Below are positions 22,432 to 32,055 of a DNA stretch of 43,081 bases, in pieces. Where the stretch lies: contig WSMU01000003.1 in assembly GCA_013316395.1 (NCBI GenBank), positions 1 through 43,081 on the forward strand. Reading direction: 5' to 3'. The stretch comes from Alphaproteobacteria bacterium. GTDB lineage: Bacteria > Pseudomonadota > Alphaproteobacteria > Rs-D84. A program made the translations under genes and the position numbers. Below the pieces are notes generated by a model. That model did not search any database. It saw nothing but the letters and a program-made list of their open reading frames with translations, and was not told where the DNA came from. Within the stretch, counting starts at the first letter, position 1, and each line of letters starts with the position of its first letter.

Positions 22432-24513
22432 ATGTCTGTTGGAAAAACCGCTCCTTTACATATGTACCGCAATATCGGCATTATGGCCCATATTGACGCT
22501 GGTAAAACAACTACGTCGGAACGTATCTTGTTCTATACCGGAAAAAGCTATAAAATCGGCGAAGTGCACGACGGGGCCGCGACAATGGACTGGATGGCCC
22601 AGGAACAGGAACGCGGTATTACTATTACATCTGCGGCGACAACATGCTTTTGGCGTGACCATCGTATCAACTTGATTGATACCCCGGGGCACGTTGACTT
22701 TACAATGGAAGTAGAACGTTCTCTGCGCGTTTTGGACGGTGCGGTTGCGGTATTTGAATCTGTATCCGGTGTTCAGCCTCAAACTGAAACTGTATGGCGC
22801 CAGGCTGATCGTTATAATGTTCCGCGTATTTGCTTTATTAACAAGATGGACCGTATTGGTGGAAACTTCTTCCGCTGTGTTGATATGATTCGTGAACGTT
22901 TGGGGGCAAATCCTCTGGTTTTGAACTTCCCGATTGGTGCGGAATCCGACTTTAAGGGCGTTGTTGACGTTCTGGAAATGAAGGGTATCGTATGGCAGGA
23001 TGAAAACGGCAGCAACCCTGTTGTTGTTGACATTCCCGAAGACCTGAAGGCAAAGGCCGAAGAACTGCACAATCGTTTGATTGAAGAAGTTGTAACACTT
23101 GATGATGCGGTAATGGAAGCCTATATGGAGGGCACAGTACCGGACCACGACACAATTAAAAAGCTGTTGCGCAAGGGTACAATTGCACAGAACTTTGTTC
23201 CCGTAATGTGCGGTTCGGCGTTTAAGAACAAGGGTGTTCAGCCGCTGTTGGATGCGATTGTTGACTATCTGCCGTCCCCGTTGGATATTCCGGCGATTAA
23301 GGGTACAAAGATGGACGGTGAAAGCGTTGCAGAACGCAAACCCAGCGTAAATGAGCCGTTCAGCGCTCTGGCGTTTAAGGTTGCAAATGACCCGTTTGTT
23401 GGAAATTTGATGTTTATCCGCGTATATTCGGGTAAATTGACATCCGGTTCATATATTTATAACTCCAACCGCGACAAGCGTGAGCGTGTTGGTCGTATGT
23501 TGCTGATGCACGCGAATAACCGTGAAGAAATCAAAGAAGCAACAGCAGGCGATATTGTAACGTTGGTCGGTATGAAAGAAACAATCACTGGCGATACGCT
23601 GTGTGATGAATCAAATCCGATTATTCTGGAAAACATTCATGTTCCAGAGCCGGTTATCAGCATTGCTGTTGAGCCCAAGACCAAGGCGGACATTGAAAAG
23701 ATGTCGCTGGGCCTGCAGGCGCTGGCTAAGGAAGACCCGTCTTTCCGTGTATCGGTGGACGAAGAATCCGGTCAGACAATTCTGGCAGGTGTGGGTGAGT
23801 TGCATTTGGAAATTTTGGTTGACCGCTTGCTGCGTGAATTTAAAGTTGATGTTGCTGTGGGTGAACCTCGCATTGCATATCGTGAAACCTTCCGCAAGGC
23901 GATTACCGAAGAATATACTCACAAGAAACAGTCGGGTGGTTCGGGTCAGTATGCTCAGGTTAAGATTGAATTTGAACCTGTAGAACCGGGCGAAGGATAT
24001 TCGTTTGACAATAAAATTGTTGGTGGTGCGATTCCGAAAGAATACATCCCCGGCGTTGAAAAGGGTTTGAAGATAGCGCAACAGACAGGTGTTCTGATTG
24101 GCTATCCCACAGTGGATTTCAAGGCAACATTGGTCGATGGTAAGTACCATGAAGTTGACTCCAATGTTCTGTGCTTTGAAATTGCGGCGCGTGCCTGTTT
24201 CCGTGAAGCGATGAAAAAGGCCTCGCCAAAGTTGTTGGAACCGATTATGAAGCTTTCGGTAAATACACCGGAAGAATACGTTGGTGACATCATCGGGGAC
24301 CTGAACAGTCGCCGCGGTCAGATTAACGGTATTGAGACCCAGTTCGGCAACCAGCTGATTTCGGCTTTCGTGCCGCTGGCTAATCTGTTCGGATACGTTA
24401 AGACATTGCGTTCTTTGTCACAGGGCCGCGCAAATCCGTATATGGAATTGTCGCACTATGCCGAAGTTCCGTCTAACGTTGCAGACGAAGTAATAAAAAA
24501 GCTGACAAAATAA
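22432..24513 (+). CDS. fusA: elongation factor G
   Basis: A 693-residue translocation GTPase. G1 AHIDAGKT (19-26), RGITIT switch I, DTPGH and NKMD are intact. Domains II-V are complete, including the domain IV loop region (KKQSGGSGQYAQVK) that reaches the decoding site. Drives translocation and, with RRF, ribosome recycling. Between rpsG and tuf, the usual position. Confidence 0.98.
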   Translation: MSVGKTAPLHMYRNIGIMAHIDAGKTTTSERILFYTGKSYKIGEVHDGAATMDWMAQEQERGITITSAATTCFWRDHRINLIDTPGHVDFTMEVERSLRVLDGAVAVFESVSGVQPQTETVWRQADRYNVPRICFINKMDRIGGNFFRCVDMIRERLGANPLVLNFPIGAESDFKGVVDVLEMKGIVWQDENGSNPVVVDIPEDLKAKAEELHNRLIEEVVTLDDAVMEAYMEGTVPDHDTIKKLLRKGTIAQNFVPVMCGSAFKNKGVQPLLDAIVDYLPSPLDIPAIKGTKMDGESVAERKPSVNEPFSALAFKVANDPFVGNLMFIRVYSGKLTSGSYIYNSNRDKRERVGRMLLMHANNREEIKEATAGDIVTLVGMKETITGDTLCDESNPIILENIHVPEPVISIAVEPKTKADIEKMSLGLQALAKEDPSFRVSVDEESGQTILAGVGELHLEILVDRLLREFKVDVAVGEPRIAYRETFRKAITEEYTHKKQSGGSGQYAQVKIEFEPVEPGEGYSFDNKIVGGAIPKEYIPGVEKGLKIAQQTGVLIGYPTVDFKATLVDGKYHEVDSNVLCFEIAARACFREAMKKASPKLLEPIMKLSVNTPEEYVGDIIGDLNSRRGQINGIETQFGNQLISAFVPLANLFGYVKTLRSLSQGRANPYMELSHYAEVPSNVADEVIKKLTK

Positions 24514-24557
24514 AAATAGAGTTTTAAACTAAACAAGCAAAGCCTAAGGAGAAAACT

Positions 24558-25745
24558 ATGGCAAAAGAAAAGTACGTAAGAACCAAGCCGCATGTTAACA
24601 TCGGTACCATTGGTCACGTTGACCACGGTAAAACGACGACAACTGCAGCTATTGTACAGTGTTATGGTGTTGGTGCTGACAAATCGAAGGGCGTTAACGA
24701 AATTGATAACGCGCCGGAAGAAAAGGCACGCGGTATAACAATTAACACTGCCCACGTTGAATATGAAACAGAAACACGTCACTACGCTCACGTTGACTGC
24801 CCGGGACACGCCGACTATGTTAAAAACATGATTACCGGTGCCGCGCAGATGGACGGTGCTATCTTGGTAGTTGCGGCGACAGACGGTCCGATGCCTCAGA
24901 CACGCGAACACATTCTGTTGGCTCGTCAGGTAGGTATTCCGAAAATCGTTGTATTCTTGAACAAGTGCGATTTGGCGAATGATCCGGAACTGTTGGAATT
25001 GGTTGAAATGGAAATTCGCGAACTGTTGTCTGCGAACGATTTCGACGGCGACAATGCTCCGATTATCCGTGGTTCTGCTATATCCGCTTTGGAAGGTAAA
25101 AACGACGGTTTGGGCAAAGAAGCGATTGACGCTCTGTTAAAGGCTTGCGATGAATACATCCCGATGCCGGAACGCCCGGTTGACAAGCCGTTCTTGATGC
25201 CGATCGAAGACGTATTCTCTATCACAGGTCGTGGTACCGTGGTAACAGGCCGTATCGAATCCGGTGTTATCAAGGTTGGTGACGAATGCGAAATCGTTGG
25301 TCTGCGTCCGACACAGAAAACAACAGTAACCGGTGTTGAAATGTTCCGCAAATTGCTGGATCAGGGTGAAGCCGGTGATAACGTTGGTCTGTTGCTGCGT
25401 GGTACAAAGAAAGAAGATGTTGAACGTGGTCAGATTATCTGCAAACCGGGTTCCATCACACCGCATACAGAATTCGAAGCTGAAGTTTATATTCTGACGA
25501 AAGAAGAGGGTGGTCGCCACACAGCGTTCTTCTCGAACTATCGTCCTCAGTTCTACTTCAGCACAACAGACGTAACTGGTACAATCACATTGCCGGCTGA
25601 CAAAGAAATGGTTCTGCCGGGTGACAACGTTCGTATCACAGTGCAGTTGATTGCACCGATTGCTATGAGCGAAGGTCGTCGCTTTGCTATCCGCGAAGGC
25701 GGTCGCACAGTTGGCGCCGGTGTTGTATCGAAGATTATCAAATAA
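24558..25745 (+). CDS. tuf: elongation factor Tu
   Basis: A 395-residue GTPase that delivers aminoacyl-tRNA. G1 GHVDHGKT (19-26), RGITIN, DCPGH near 81 and NKCD near 136 are present, with His in the switch II region. Domains 2 and 3 are complete. The only tuf in this window. It is followed without terminator by rpsJ, so str and S10 segments are joined. Confidence 0.98.
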   Translation: MAKEKYVRTKPHVNIGTIGHVDHGKTTTTAAIVQCYGVGADKSKGVNEIDNAPEEKARGITINTAHVEYETETRHYAHVDCPGHADYVKNMITGAAQMDGAILVVAATDGPMPQTREHILLARQVGIPKIVVFLNKCDLANDPELLELVEMEIRELLSANDFDGDNAPIIRGSAISALEGKNDGLGKEAIDALLKACDEYIPMPERPVDKPFLMPIEDVFSITGRGTVVTGRIESGVIKVGDECEIVGLRPTQKTTVTGVEMFRKLLDQGEAGDNVGLLLRGTKKEDVERGQIICKPGSITPHTEFEAEVYILTKEEGGRHTAFFSNYRPQFYFSTTDVTGTITLPADKEMVLPGDNVRITVQLIAPIAMSEGRRFAIREGGRTVGAGVVSKIIK

Positions 25746-25755
25746 TACAACCAAA

Positions 25756-25801
25756 CGGGTCGGTGTAACTGGATGAAATAGCGCCAGTGATTACCGGCCC
25801 G
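25756..25801 (+). other. intercistronic hairpin before rpsJ
   Basis: CGGGTCGGT (25756-25764) pairs with ACCGGCCCG (25793-25801) with an inner ACTGG/CCAGT stem (25768-25772 with 25784-25788). It sits just before the rpsJ ribosome binding site and could be a processing or regulatory element. Confidence 0.5.
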
Positions 25802-25825
25802 GATAAAAATAAGGAAAACGAACAA

Positions 25826-26137
25826 ATGGTACCTGCATCTAAAATTCGCATCAAGTTGACGGCATTCGACCATAGAGTCTTGATGGAATCTGTGGAAGAA
25901 ATTGTCAAAACTGCAAAGCGCACTGGCGCGGATGTCGTTGGACCCGTTCGCTTGCCGACTTTGATTCAGAAATTTACGGTGAATCGTTCGCCGCACGTTG
26001 ACAAGAAGTCGCGTGAGCAGTTCGAAATCCGCAATCATAAGGCGGTAATCGACATTGTTAACCCAACCCCTCAGACTGTTGATGCTTTGATGAAGTTGGA
26101 TTTGGCGTCCGGTGTTGACGTAAAGATTAAATTATAA
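25826..26137 (+). CDS. rpsJ: 30S ribosomal protein S10
   Basis: A 103-residue protein. The start at 25826 (MVPASKIRIKLTAFDHR) is preferred over 25787 because AAGGA lies ten bases before it and the length then equals the family's. Contains the IVKTAKRTGADVVGPVRLPT and conserved RSPHVDKKSREQFE loop. Part of the 30S head and partner of NusB in antitermination. Confidence 0.97.
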   Translation: MVPASKIRIKLTAFDHRVLMESVEEIVKTAKRTGADVVGPVRLPTLIQKFTVNRSPHVDKKSREQFEIRNHKAVIDIVNPTPQTVDALMKLDLASGVDVKIKL

Positions 26138-26207
26138 GGCTGTTAGGTTGGCGTGGGATGCAAATAATAAAACGCGCTAACCTCTGACATAAATAAAGGC
26201 AACAAAA

Positions 26208-26918
26208 ATGAAACGTAGCGGATTAATTACAACAAAAATAGGAATGACGCGTCTGTATGACGACGCGGGGGCGGCCCATGCGGTGACGGTCCTGGCGGTC
26301 GGCGATTGTACAGTTATCGGAAATCGTACGGCGGACAAGAACGGTTATATCGCAAATATCGTAGGTATGCGCGAGGCCAAGGCAAAACATATTGCAAAAC
26401 CCCAAGCGGTCGCAGCAGAGAAGGCGGGTGTTAAACCATTCCGCAAGGTTGTTGAATTCCGCGTATCAGATGACTGCATTATCCCGGCGGGTACTGCACT
26501 GTCAGCGGAGCATTTTGTTGCCGGTCAATTTGTTGACGTTCAGGCGACAAGCAAGGGTAAGGGATTCCAGGGCGCGATGAAGCGTCATAATTTCGGCGGT
26601 AAAGAAGCGACACACGGTGTTTTGAAAGCGCATCGTTCCATCGGTGGTACGGGTATGCGCGAATGGCCAGGTCGTGTTTTGAAAGGTAAGAAGATGGCCG
26701 GTCAGATGGGTAATGAAACCGTCACCGTTCAGAACTTGAAAGTATTTGGCACGGACGCAGCTGACAATTTGATTTTTGTCGAAGGTGCTGTTCCGGGTGC
26801 AAACGGTACATTCGTATTGGTAACGGATGCCGTTAAGAAAGAACACAAAGACCTGCCGATGCCGACTAAAATGGGTGAGGCGTCGAAAGCAACCGAAACA
26901 GAAGCTGTTGCGGAATAA
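26208..26918 (+). CDS. rplC: 50S ribosomal protein L3
   Basis: A 236-residue protein with RSGLITTKIGMTRLYDDAG at the start, the KGKGFQGAMKRHNFGG loop that reaches the peptidyl-transferase region, and GMREWPGRVLKGKKMAGQMG. The C-terminus has an extra ~25-residue Lys/Glu/Ala tail. A 9-bp hairpin lies in the upstream gap (about 26147-26181). Confidence 0.97.
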   Translation: MKRSGLITTKIGMTRLYDDAGAAHAVTVLAVGDCTVIGNRTADKNGYIANIVGMREAKAKHIAKPQAVAAEKAGVKPFRKVVEFRVSDDCIIPAGTALSAEHFVAGQFVDVQATSKGKGFQGAMKRHNFGGKEATHGVLKAHRSIGGTGMREWPGRVLKGKKMAGQMGNETVTVQNLKVFGTDAADNLIFVEGAVPGANGTFVLVTDAVKKEHKDLPMPTKMGEASKATETEAVAE

Positions 26919-26954
26919 TAAATAATAGTAACAGCAAGAGTAAGGTGAAAAAAA

Positions 26955-27575
26955 ATGCAAATAGATATCGTAAATTTTGATGGAAAATCGGTCGGCAAAG
27001 TTGAATTGTCGGACCTGATATTCGGATTGGAACCCCGTGCGGACATCTTGCATCGCGTAGTAACTTGGCAGCGTGCCAAGTCACGCGCTGGCACACATGC
27101 GGTAAAGACTGTATCGGATGTAGAAGGCAGCGGTAAGAAAGCGTTCAAGCAGAAAAAGACTGGTAACGCGCGTCAGGGTGAAAAGTATAACGTTCACATG
27201 CGTGGCGGTGGTGTTGTTCATGGACCGGTTGTTCGTGACCACTCTATTGACCTGCCGAAGAAAATCCGCAGCCTGGGTCTGAAGATGGCTTTGTCATCCA
27301 AGGCGAAAGAGGGCAGCTTGATTGTTATCGATTCTGAAAAGTTGTCTGAGGCCAAGACGGGTGCTTTTGCAAAACAGCTGAAAAAGATGGGTTTGACATC
27401 TGCGCTGTTTGTTGGCGGTGAAACGCTGGATGAAAACTTCAAGAAGTCTGCGGCAAATATTGTGAATATCGACGCATTGCCGACGATTGGTTTGAATGTT
27501 TTGGATATTCTGAAGCATGAAAAATTGGTTTTGACAGCTGATGCGGTCAAAGCGGTAGAAGCAAGATTGGCATAA
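26955..27575 (+). CDS. rplD: 50S ribosomal protein L4
   Basis: A 206-residue protein with the extended loop (RAKSRAGTHAVKTVSDVEGSGKKAF) that lines the exit tunnel and the conserved RGGGVVHGP motif. In many bacteria L4 also represses its own operon; no matching leader was identified here. Normal length, short gap to rplW. Confidence 0.96.
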   Translation: MQIDIVNFDGKSVGKVELSDLIFGLEPRADILHRVVTWQRAKSRAGTHAVKTVSDVEGSGKKAFKQKKTGNARQGEKYNVHMRGGGVVHGPVVRDHSIDLPKKIRSLGLKMALSSKAKEGSLIVIDSEKLSEAKTGAFAKQLKKMGLTSALFVGGETLDENFKKSAANIVNIDALPTIGLNVLDILKHEKLVLTADAVKAVEARLA

Positions 27576-27593
27576 TAAAGAAAGGTCAATGAA

Positions 27594-27926
27594 ATGGCAG
27601 AAAAAAAAGTGAATACAGAGAAAAAAATCGTTGCGACCGCTGATACTTATGGTATACTGCGTCGGCCGATAATCTCGGAGAAGGCAGCAAAACTGTCTGA
27701 AAACAATGGTGTAGCATTCGAAGTTGCGGCAGATGCCACAAAAGAAGATGTTGCACGTGGGGTTCAGGCAATCTACAATGTAAAGCCGACCAAGGTTAAC
27801 ATTGTGGTTACCAAGGGTAAGGTTAAAACCTTCCGTGGCCGCAGCACAGGTACACAGCGCACCGTTAAAAAGGCATACGTTTCGTTGCCGGTGGATGCGA
27901 AACTGGACCTGTCCGCAAACATATAA
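27594..27926 (+). CDS. rplW: 50S ribosomal protein L23
   Basis: A 110-residue protein. The core starts at YGILRRPIISEKA after a ~20-residue Lys/Glu/Thr N-terminal extension, and keeps the VNIVVTKGKVKTFRGRSTG loop at the exit tunnel where trigger factor and SRP dock. Confidence 0.95.
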   Translation: MAEKKVNTEKKIVATADTYGILRRPIISEKAAKLSENNGVAFEVAADATKEDVARGVQAIYNVKPTKVNIVVTKGKVKTFRGRSTGTQRTVKKAYVSLPVDAKLDLSANI

Positions 27927-28000
27927 TAAAATAAACCGTTCTGGCAGAGAATCCGGGGGAACTGGACGTTAGTGTCAGAACAAAACAAAGGTAAGACAAA

Positions 28001-28834
28001 ATGGCATTAAAGCATTATAAGCCGAATACGCCGGGTATGCGTGGCCTGACACAGGTTGATCGCAGCGAACTGCATCGCGGCAGCCCGGAAAAATCGCTGA
28101 CCGTTGGTTTGAAGTCCAAGGGTGGTCGTAATAACTTCGGCCATGTTACCGTCATGCATCAGGGCGGCGGTCACAAGCGTAAATATCGTTTGATTGATTT
28201 TAATCGTAAAAAGACAGGAATTCCGGCGACGGTTGTTCGTTTGGAATATGACCCGAACCGTACTGCGTTTATCGCATTGATTGAATATACGGACGGTGTT
28301 CGTTCCTATATCTTGGCGCCGCGTGATTTGAAGGCGGGCGATACTGTTATTTCCGGCCAGCGCGAAGATATCAAGCCGGGTAATGCAATGCCTTTGAAGA
28401 ATATGCCGATTGGTACAATCGTGCACAACGTCGAACTGAAACCGGGTGCCGGCGGCCAGCTGGCGCGCAGTGCCGGTTGCTATGCCCAGTTGATGGGTAA
28501 AGACGGCGTATACGCTCAGATTAAGATGAACAGCGGCGAACTGCGCAAGGTTCATTCTGACTGTCTGGCGACAGTGGGCAGCGTTTCTAATCCGGACCAG
28601 CGTAATGTAAACCTGGGTAAGGCTGGTCGCGCACGCTGGTTGGGTATTCGTCCGTCCGTACGCGGTATGGCGATGAACCCGAACGATCACCCGATGGGTG
28701 GTGGTAACGGTCACTCGAAGGGTCACGAACCTGTATCTCGTACAGGTATTCCGGCCAAGGGTTACCGCACTCGTAGCAACAAGCGCACTGCTAAGATGAT
28801 TATCCGCAGCAGACATTTGGCAAAGAAGAAATAA
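28001..28834 (+). CDS. rplB: 50S ribosomal protein L2
   Basis: A 277-residue protein of standard length with GGGHKRKYR, LVKGPGAG-type segments and the HPMGGGNGHSKG loop carrying the His implicated in peptidyl transfer. The preceding gap holds a GTTCTG...CAGAAC stem. Confidence 0.98.
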   Translation: MALKHYKPNTPGMRGLTQVDRSELHRGSPEKSLTVGLKSKGGRNNFGHVTVMHQGGGHKRKYRLIDFNRKKTGIPATVVRLEYDPNRTAFIALIEYTDGVRSYILAPRDLKAGDTVISGQREDIKPGNAMPLKNMPIGTIVHNVELKPGAGGQLARSAGCYAQLMGKDGVYAQIKMNSGELRKVHSDCLATVGSVSNPDQRNVNLGKAGRARWLGIRPSVRGMAMNPNDHPMGGGNGHSKGHEPVSRTGIPAKGYRTRSNKRTAKMIIRSRHLAKKK

Positions 28835-28841
28835 TAAATAG

Positions 28842-28866
28842 GTCGGCCATCTATATGGTGGCCGAC
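28842..28866 (+). other. intercistronic hairpin before rpsS
   Basis: GTCGGCCA (28842-28849) pairs with TGGCCGAC (28859-28866); no U-run follows, so readthrough is expected. Confidence 0.5.
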
Positions 28867-28888
28867 AAAAGAAAAAACGGAGTTATTA

Positions 28889-29173
28889 ATGTCTCGTTCA
28901 GTTTGGAAAGGTCCGTATGTTCATCCCTCTGTCTTGAAAAAGACGGCCGCGGCGATTGAAAAAGACGACCACAAGCCGATTAAAACTTGGTCCCGTGGCA
29001 GCACAATTGTGCCGCCGATGGTTGGACTGACCTTTGAAGTTCACAACGGTAACAAATTTATCCCGGTATCTATCGTAGAAGATATGATTGGGCACAAGTT
29101 GGGTGAATTCGCGCCGACACGTACATTTAAGGGGCATGCCGCTAATAAAAAGGCAGCGGCCGGCAAGAAATAA
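28889..29173 (+). CDS. rpsS: 30S ribosomal protein S19
   Basis: A 94-residue protein with MSRSVWKGPYVH, TWSRGSTIVPPMVG and the HKLGEFAPTRTFKGH motif that contacts tRNA and the 16S head. Usual length. Confidence 0.97.
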   Translation: MSRSVWKGPYVHPSVLKKTAAAIEKDDHKPIKTWSRGSTIVPPMVGLTFEVHNGNKFIPVSIVEDMIGHKLGEFAPTRTFKGHAANKKAAAGKK

Positions 29174-29185
29174 AGGTAAGTAGTT

Positions 29186-29590
29186 ATGACAACGACAAGA
29201 TATGGAATTAAAGAGAATCAGGTTCGCGCCTTTAACAAAATGATTCGCGTCAGCCACCAGAAATTGAACTTGGTGTGCGATATGGTTCGCGGTTTGCCGG
29301 TTGAGCGTGCAGTTGATGTCTTGAAGTTTTCGAAAAAGCGCGTTGCGGGTGAAGTTTTGAAAACTTTGCTGTCTGCGGTCGCTAATGCAGAACACAACAA
29401 AAATCTGCCGGTTGACAGCTTGTTCATCAAAGAAATTTGGTGTGGCAAAGCGCTGACGATGAAGCGTATTATGCCCGGACCGCGCGGTAGTGCACGTCCG
29501 ATTTTGAAGCCGTTCTCGAATCTGACAATTGTTTTGGAATCGGGTGTCGCGCCGACAAGCAAGGCAAAAAAAGAAGAAAAAGCAAAATAA
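29186..29590 (+). CDS. rplV: 50S ribosomal protein L22
   Basis: A 134-residue protein with the tunnel-lining hairpin (WCGKALTMKRIMPGPRGSARPILKP), slightly degenerate against the usual G-R-A-x-x-I. A Lys/Glu tail extends the family's ~110 residues. Thirteen bases after rpsS. Confidence 0.95.
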   Translation: MTTTRYGIKENQVRAFNKMIRVSHQKLNLVCDMVRGLPVERAVDVLKFSKKRVAGEVLKTLLSAVANAEHNKNLPVDSLFIKEIWCGKALTMKRIMPGPRGSARPILKPFSNLTIVLESGVAPTSKAKKEEKAK

Positions 29591-29680
29591 TAAAAGCCAG
29601 GGCCAGTGGTATGGAGCAATCCTGAATAAAACCTATATGGTTTCAAGAACACGGTGCCCTTAATATAAGGAAAAAAGAAA

Positions 29681-30382
29681 ATGGGACAGAAAGTATCGCC
29701 AATTTCACAGCGTCTGGGTATTAACAAGATTACAGACTCTCGCTGGATTGCGGGTAAAAAAGATTACGCCGCATTGGTTGCTGAGGATATCAAAATCCGC
29801 AAATTTATTGAAAAGAAACTGAAGAAAGCCGGACTGGCAAAGGTTGTTGTTGAACGCTTTGCAAAGAAAGTAGTGGTAACAATCCACACATCTCGTCCTG
29901 GTATGATTATCGGCAAAAACGGTGCGGATATCGAAGCACTGCGTAACGATATCAAGAAATTGGTTAAAAATGATCAGGTTGTCGTTAACATTTATGAAGT
30001 TCGTCGTCCTGATTTGAATGCCCAGTTGGTAGCGCAGAACATGGCTCAGCAGATTGAAGGCCGTGTATCGCCGAAGCGCGCCATGAAGAAAGCTGTTCAG
30101 AATGCTCAGAAAGCGGGTGCCCAGGGTATCAAGGTTATGTGCTCTGGCCGACTGAATGGTGCGGAAATCGCGCGTAGCGAACAAATCCGCGAAGGACGCA
30201 TTCCGCTGCATACATTGCGTGCGGATATTGACTATGCGTCTATCCAGGCGAAAACTACATACGGTGTTATCGGTGTAAAAGTTTGGATTTACACAGGTGA
30301 TGTTGTAAACAAGGAAAAGCTGGCATCTGAAATGGCGAGACCCGCCGAATACGCCGGCAGCAGCGAAAGAAAAAGCAAATAA
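29681..30382 (+). CDS. rpsC: 30S ribosomal protein S3
   Basis: A 233-residue protein with GQKVSPISQRLG, the KH motif GMIIGKNGADIEALR and the RREIPLHTLRADIDYA-like region (REGRIPLHTLRADIDYASIQA). S3 sits at the mRNA entry channel. Short charged C-terminus. Confidence 0.97.
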   Translation: MGQKVSPISQRLGINKITDSRWIAGKKDYAALVAEDIKIRKFIEKKLKKAGLAKVVVERFAKKVVVTIHTSRPGMIIGKNGADIEALRNDIKKLVKNDQVVVNIYEVRRPDLNAQLVAQNMAQQIEGRVSPKRAMKKAVQNAQKAGAQGIKVMCSGRLNGAEIARSEQIREGRIPLHTLRADIDYASIQAKTTYGVIGVKVWIYTGDVVNKEKLASEMARPAEYAGSSERKSK

Positions 30383-30383
30383 A

Positions 30384-30421
30384 TTTTTGTCGGCCCCTAT
30401 ATGGGGCCGGGGAAACAAAAA
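30384..30421 (+). other. intercistronic hairpin before rplP
   Basis: CGGCCCC (30391-30397) pairs with GGGGCCG (30403-30409), with an outer TTTTTGT/ACAAAAA stem (30384-30390 with 30415-30421). Confidence 0.5.
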
Positions 30422-30450
30422 TTGTAAAAAGTAATAAAAGGTAGTTAATT

Positions 30451-30864
30451 ATGTTGATGCCAACAAAAACAAAATTTCGCAAACAGCACAAGGGCCGCAT
30501 CCATGGTGCGACCAAAGGTGGCAGCGAATTGGCATTTGGTTCTTTTGGACTGAAGGCCATGACTCCGGAACGTGTTACGGCACGCCAGATTGAAGCGGCA
30601 CGTCGCGCAATCACACGTCATATGAAGCGTATGGGTAAACTGTGGATTCGCATTTTCCCGGATGTTCCGGTAACTAAGAAACCTGCCGAAGTTCGTATGG
30701 GTAAAGGTAAAGGTGCGGTTGAATACTGGATTTGCCGTGTAAAACCGGGCCGCATTATGTTCGAATTGGACGGTGTAAAGCCGGAAGTAGCATACGAAGC
30801 GTTCGCATTGGCCGCTGCAAAATTGCCGGTTAAGACAAAGATTGTTGAACGTAAAGTTAACTAA
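30451..30864 (+). CDS. rplP: 50S ribosomal protein L16
   Basis: A 137-residue protein beginning MLMPTKTKFRKQHKGR and containing the MGKGKGAVEYWICRVKPGRIMFE core that stabilises A-site tRNA. Length is normal. Confidence 0.97.
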   Translation: MLMPTKTKFRKQHKGRIHGATKGGSELAFGSFGLKAMTPERVTARQIEAARRAITRHMKRMGKLWIRIFPDVPVTKKPAEVRMGKGKGAVEYWICRVKPGRIMFELDGVKPEVAYEAFALAAAKLPVKTKIVERKVN

Positions 30865-30920
30865 TAAAAAGGTTGCATGTGGCACAATATGGTGCCAAGA
30901 TGCAAAAAAAGGTAGCTAAA

Positions 30921-31115
30921 ATGGCAGACAAGAAAGTTGAAAAAGAATCTTTGACGGTGGAAGCTTTGCAGAGCAAACTGGTTGATTTGAGCAAAGAGCA
31001 GATGAACCAGCGTTTCCAGCATGTCGCGGGTCAATTACCGAAAACACACGTTATTCGTCAGACTCGTCGTGAAATTGCACGCGTCAAAACAAAGCTGAAT
31101 GCAGCAAAAAAATAA
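30921..31115 (+). CDS. rpmC: 50S ribosomal protein L29
   Basis: A 64-residue protein. The start at 30921 (MADKKVEKES) is chosen over 30873, giving family length and an AAAGGTAG eight bases upstream. Two helices ending VIRQTRREIARVKTKLNA are the L29 signature. Confidence 0.93.
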   Translation: MADKKVEKESLTVEALQSKLVDLSKEQMNQRFQHVAGQLPKTHVIRQTRREIARVKTKLNAAKK

Positions 31116-31134
31116 AAAAAATTGCCGATTTTTG

Positions 31135-31162
31135 TTGAGATTTCTAAATTTTTAGATATCAT
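31135..31162 (+). promoter_or_regulatory. candidate internal promoter before rpsQ
   Basis: TTGAGA (31135-31140), a 16-base spacer and TATCAT (31157-31162). The gap between rpmC and rpsQ is 144 bases, longer than most here, which supports a separate start. Confidence 0.5.
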
Positions 31163-31259
31163 ATGCCGAAATTGGTTTAAAAAACAAGCAACTTAACCGT
31201 CGTGTCTGGCGCTGTGTGCGCCGGAAACTGGGGGTTAAAATAGGTAAGGGACATAAGTT

Positions 31260-31526
31260 ATGCCAAGACGTATACTGCAGGGAACAGTTAAAAGTACAGC
31301 AAACGACAAAACAGTTGTCGTTGAAGTGGAACGTCGTTTCCGTCATCCGCTGTATGGTAAGTTCGTAAAGCAGAACAAAAAGTACAAGGCGCACGATGAA
31401 AACAATGAATTCAAAGTTGGTGACATTGTTGCGATAGAGGAACATCGTCCGATTTCCAAGACAAAATCTTGGGTCGTAAAGGGACGCGTAGGCGTTTCCA
31501 AAAACGACGAGGTCGAGGTAGCCTAA
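31260..31526 (+). CDS. rpsQ: 30S ribosomal protein S17
   Basis: An 88-residue OB-fold protein with MPRRILQGTVKSTANDKTVVVEVERRF, HPLYGKFVK and GDIVAIEEHRPISKTKSW. Binds helix 11 of 16S rRNA early in assembly. Confidence 0.97.
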   Translation: MPRRILQGTVKSTANDKTVVVEVERRFRHPLYGKFVKQNKKYKAHDENNEFKVGDIVAIEEHRPISKTKSWVVKGRVGVSKNDEVEVA

Positions 31527-31637
31527 GCTCACTGGGGTTCTTTGAGGTTCGGCGTTTGGGATTGGAACGCTGTGACAGTCGGAGCCCGTAACAAAGCGAC
31601 GGGGGATTGCCCCGTTCGCAGGATATAGGGTAAAAAA

Positions 31638-32012
31638 ATGATTCAGAATGAAACAGTTATGACAGTTGCTGATAACTCTGGTGCGCGTAAAGCAATGTGC
31701 ATCAAGGTTTTGGGCGGTTCTCATCGCCGTTATGCAACAGTTGGCGACAAAATTGTTGTCGCAATCAAGGAAGCGATTCCCCGTGGTAAGGTTCAAAAGG
31801 GTACGGTTCAGCGTGCGATTATCGTTCGTACCAAATTCCCGGTAAAACGTCCGGATGGCTCTATCATCCGCTTTGACGACAATGCGGTTGTTTTGATAAA
31901 CAAGAACAACTTTGAACCGATTGGTACACGTATTTTCGGGCCGATTGCCCGTGAAGTACGTCGCAAGTATGACGTTCAAAAGATTGTCTCCTTGGCGCCA
32001 GAAGTTATATAA
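31638..32012 (+). CDS. rplN: 50S ribosomal protein L14
   Basis: A 124-residue protein beginning MIQNETVMTVADNSGAR with the RTKFPVKRPDGSIIRFDDNAVVLIN core and RIFGPIAREVR. Target of RsfS silencing factor in other bacteria. The 111-base upstream gap contains an ACGGGG/CCCCGT hairpin near 31598-31614. Confidence 0.97.
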   Translation: MIQNETVMTVADNSGARKAMCIKVLGGSHRRYATVGDKIVVAIKEAIPRGKVQKGTVQRAIIVRTKFPVKRPDGSIIRFDDNAVVLINKNNFEPIGTRIFGPIAREVRRKYDVQKIVSLAPEVI

Positions 32013-32055
32013 TATTTGGCCTATAGGTAATATCAAAAGATAAAAGGCGAGCAAA

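Noticed and set aside
28007..28816. Long minus-strand open frame opposite rplB (and similar ones opposite rpsC, fusA, tuf, fabF, rpoA)
   Set aside because: Shadow of a strongly expressed gene with biased codons; the translated sequence is Cys/His/Asn/Thr-rich without domain and has no ribosome binding site.
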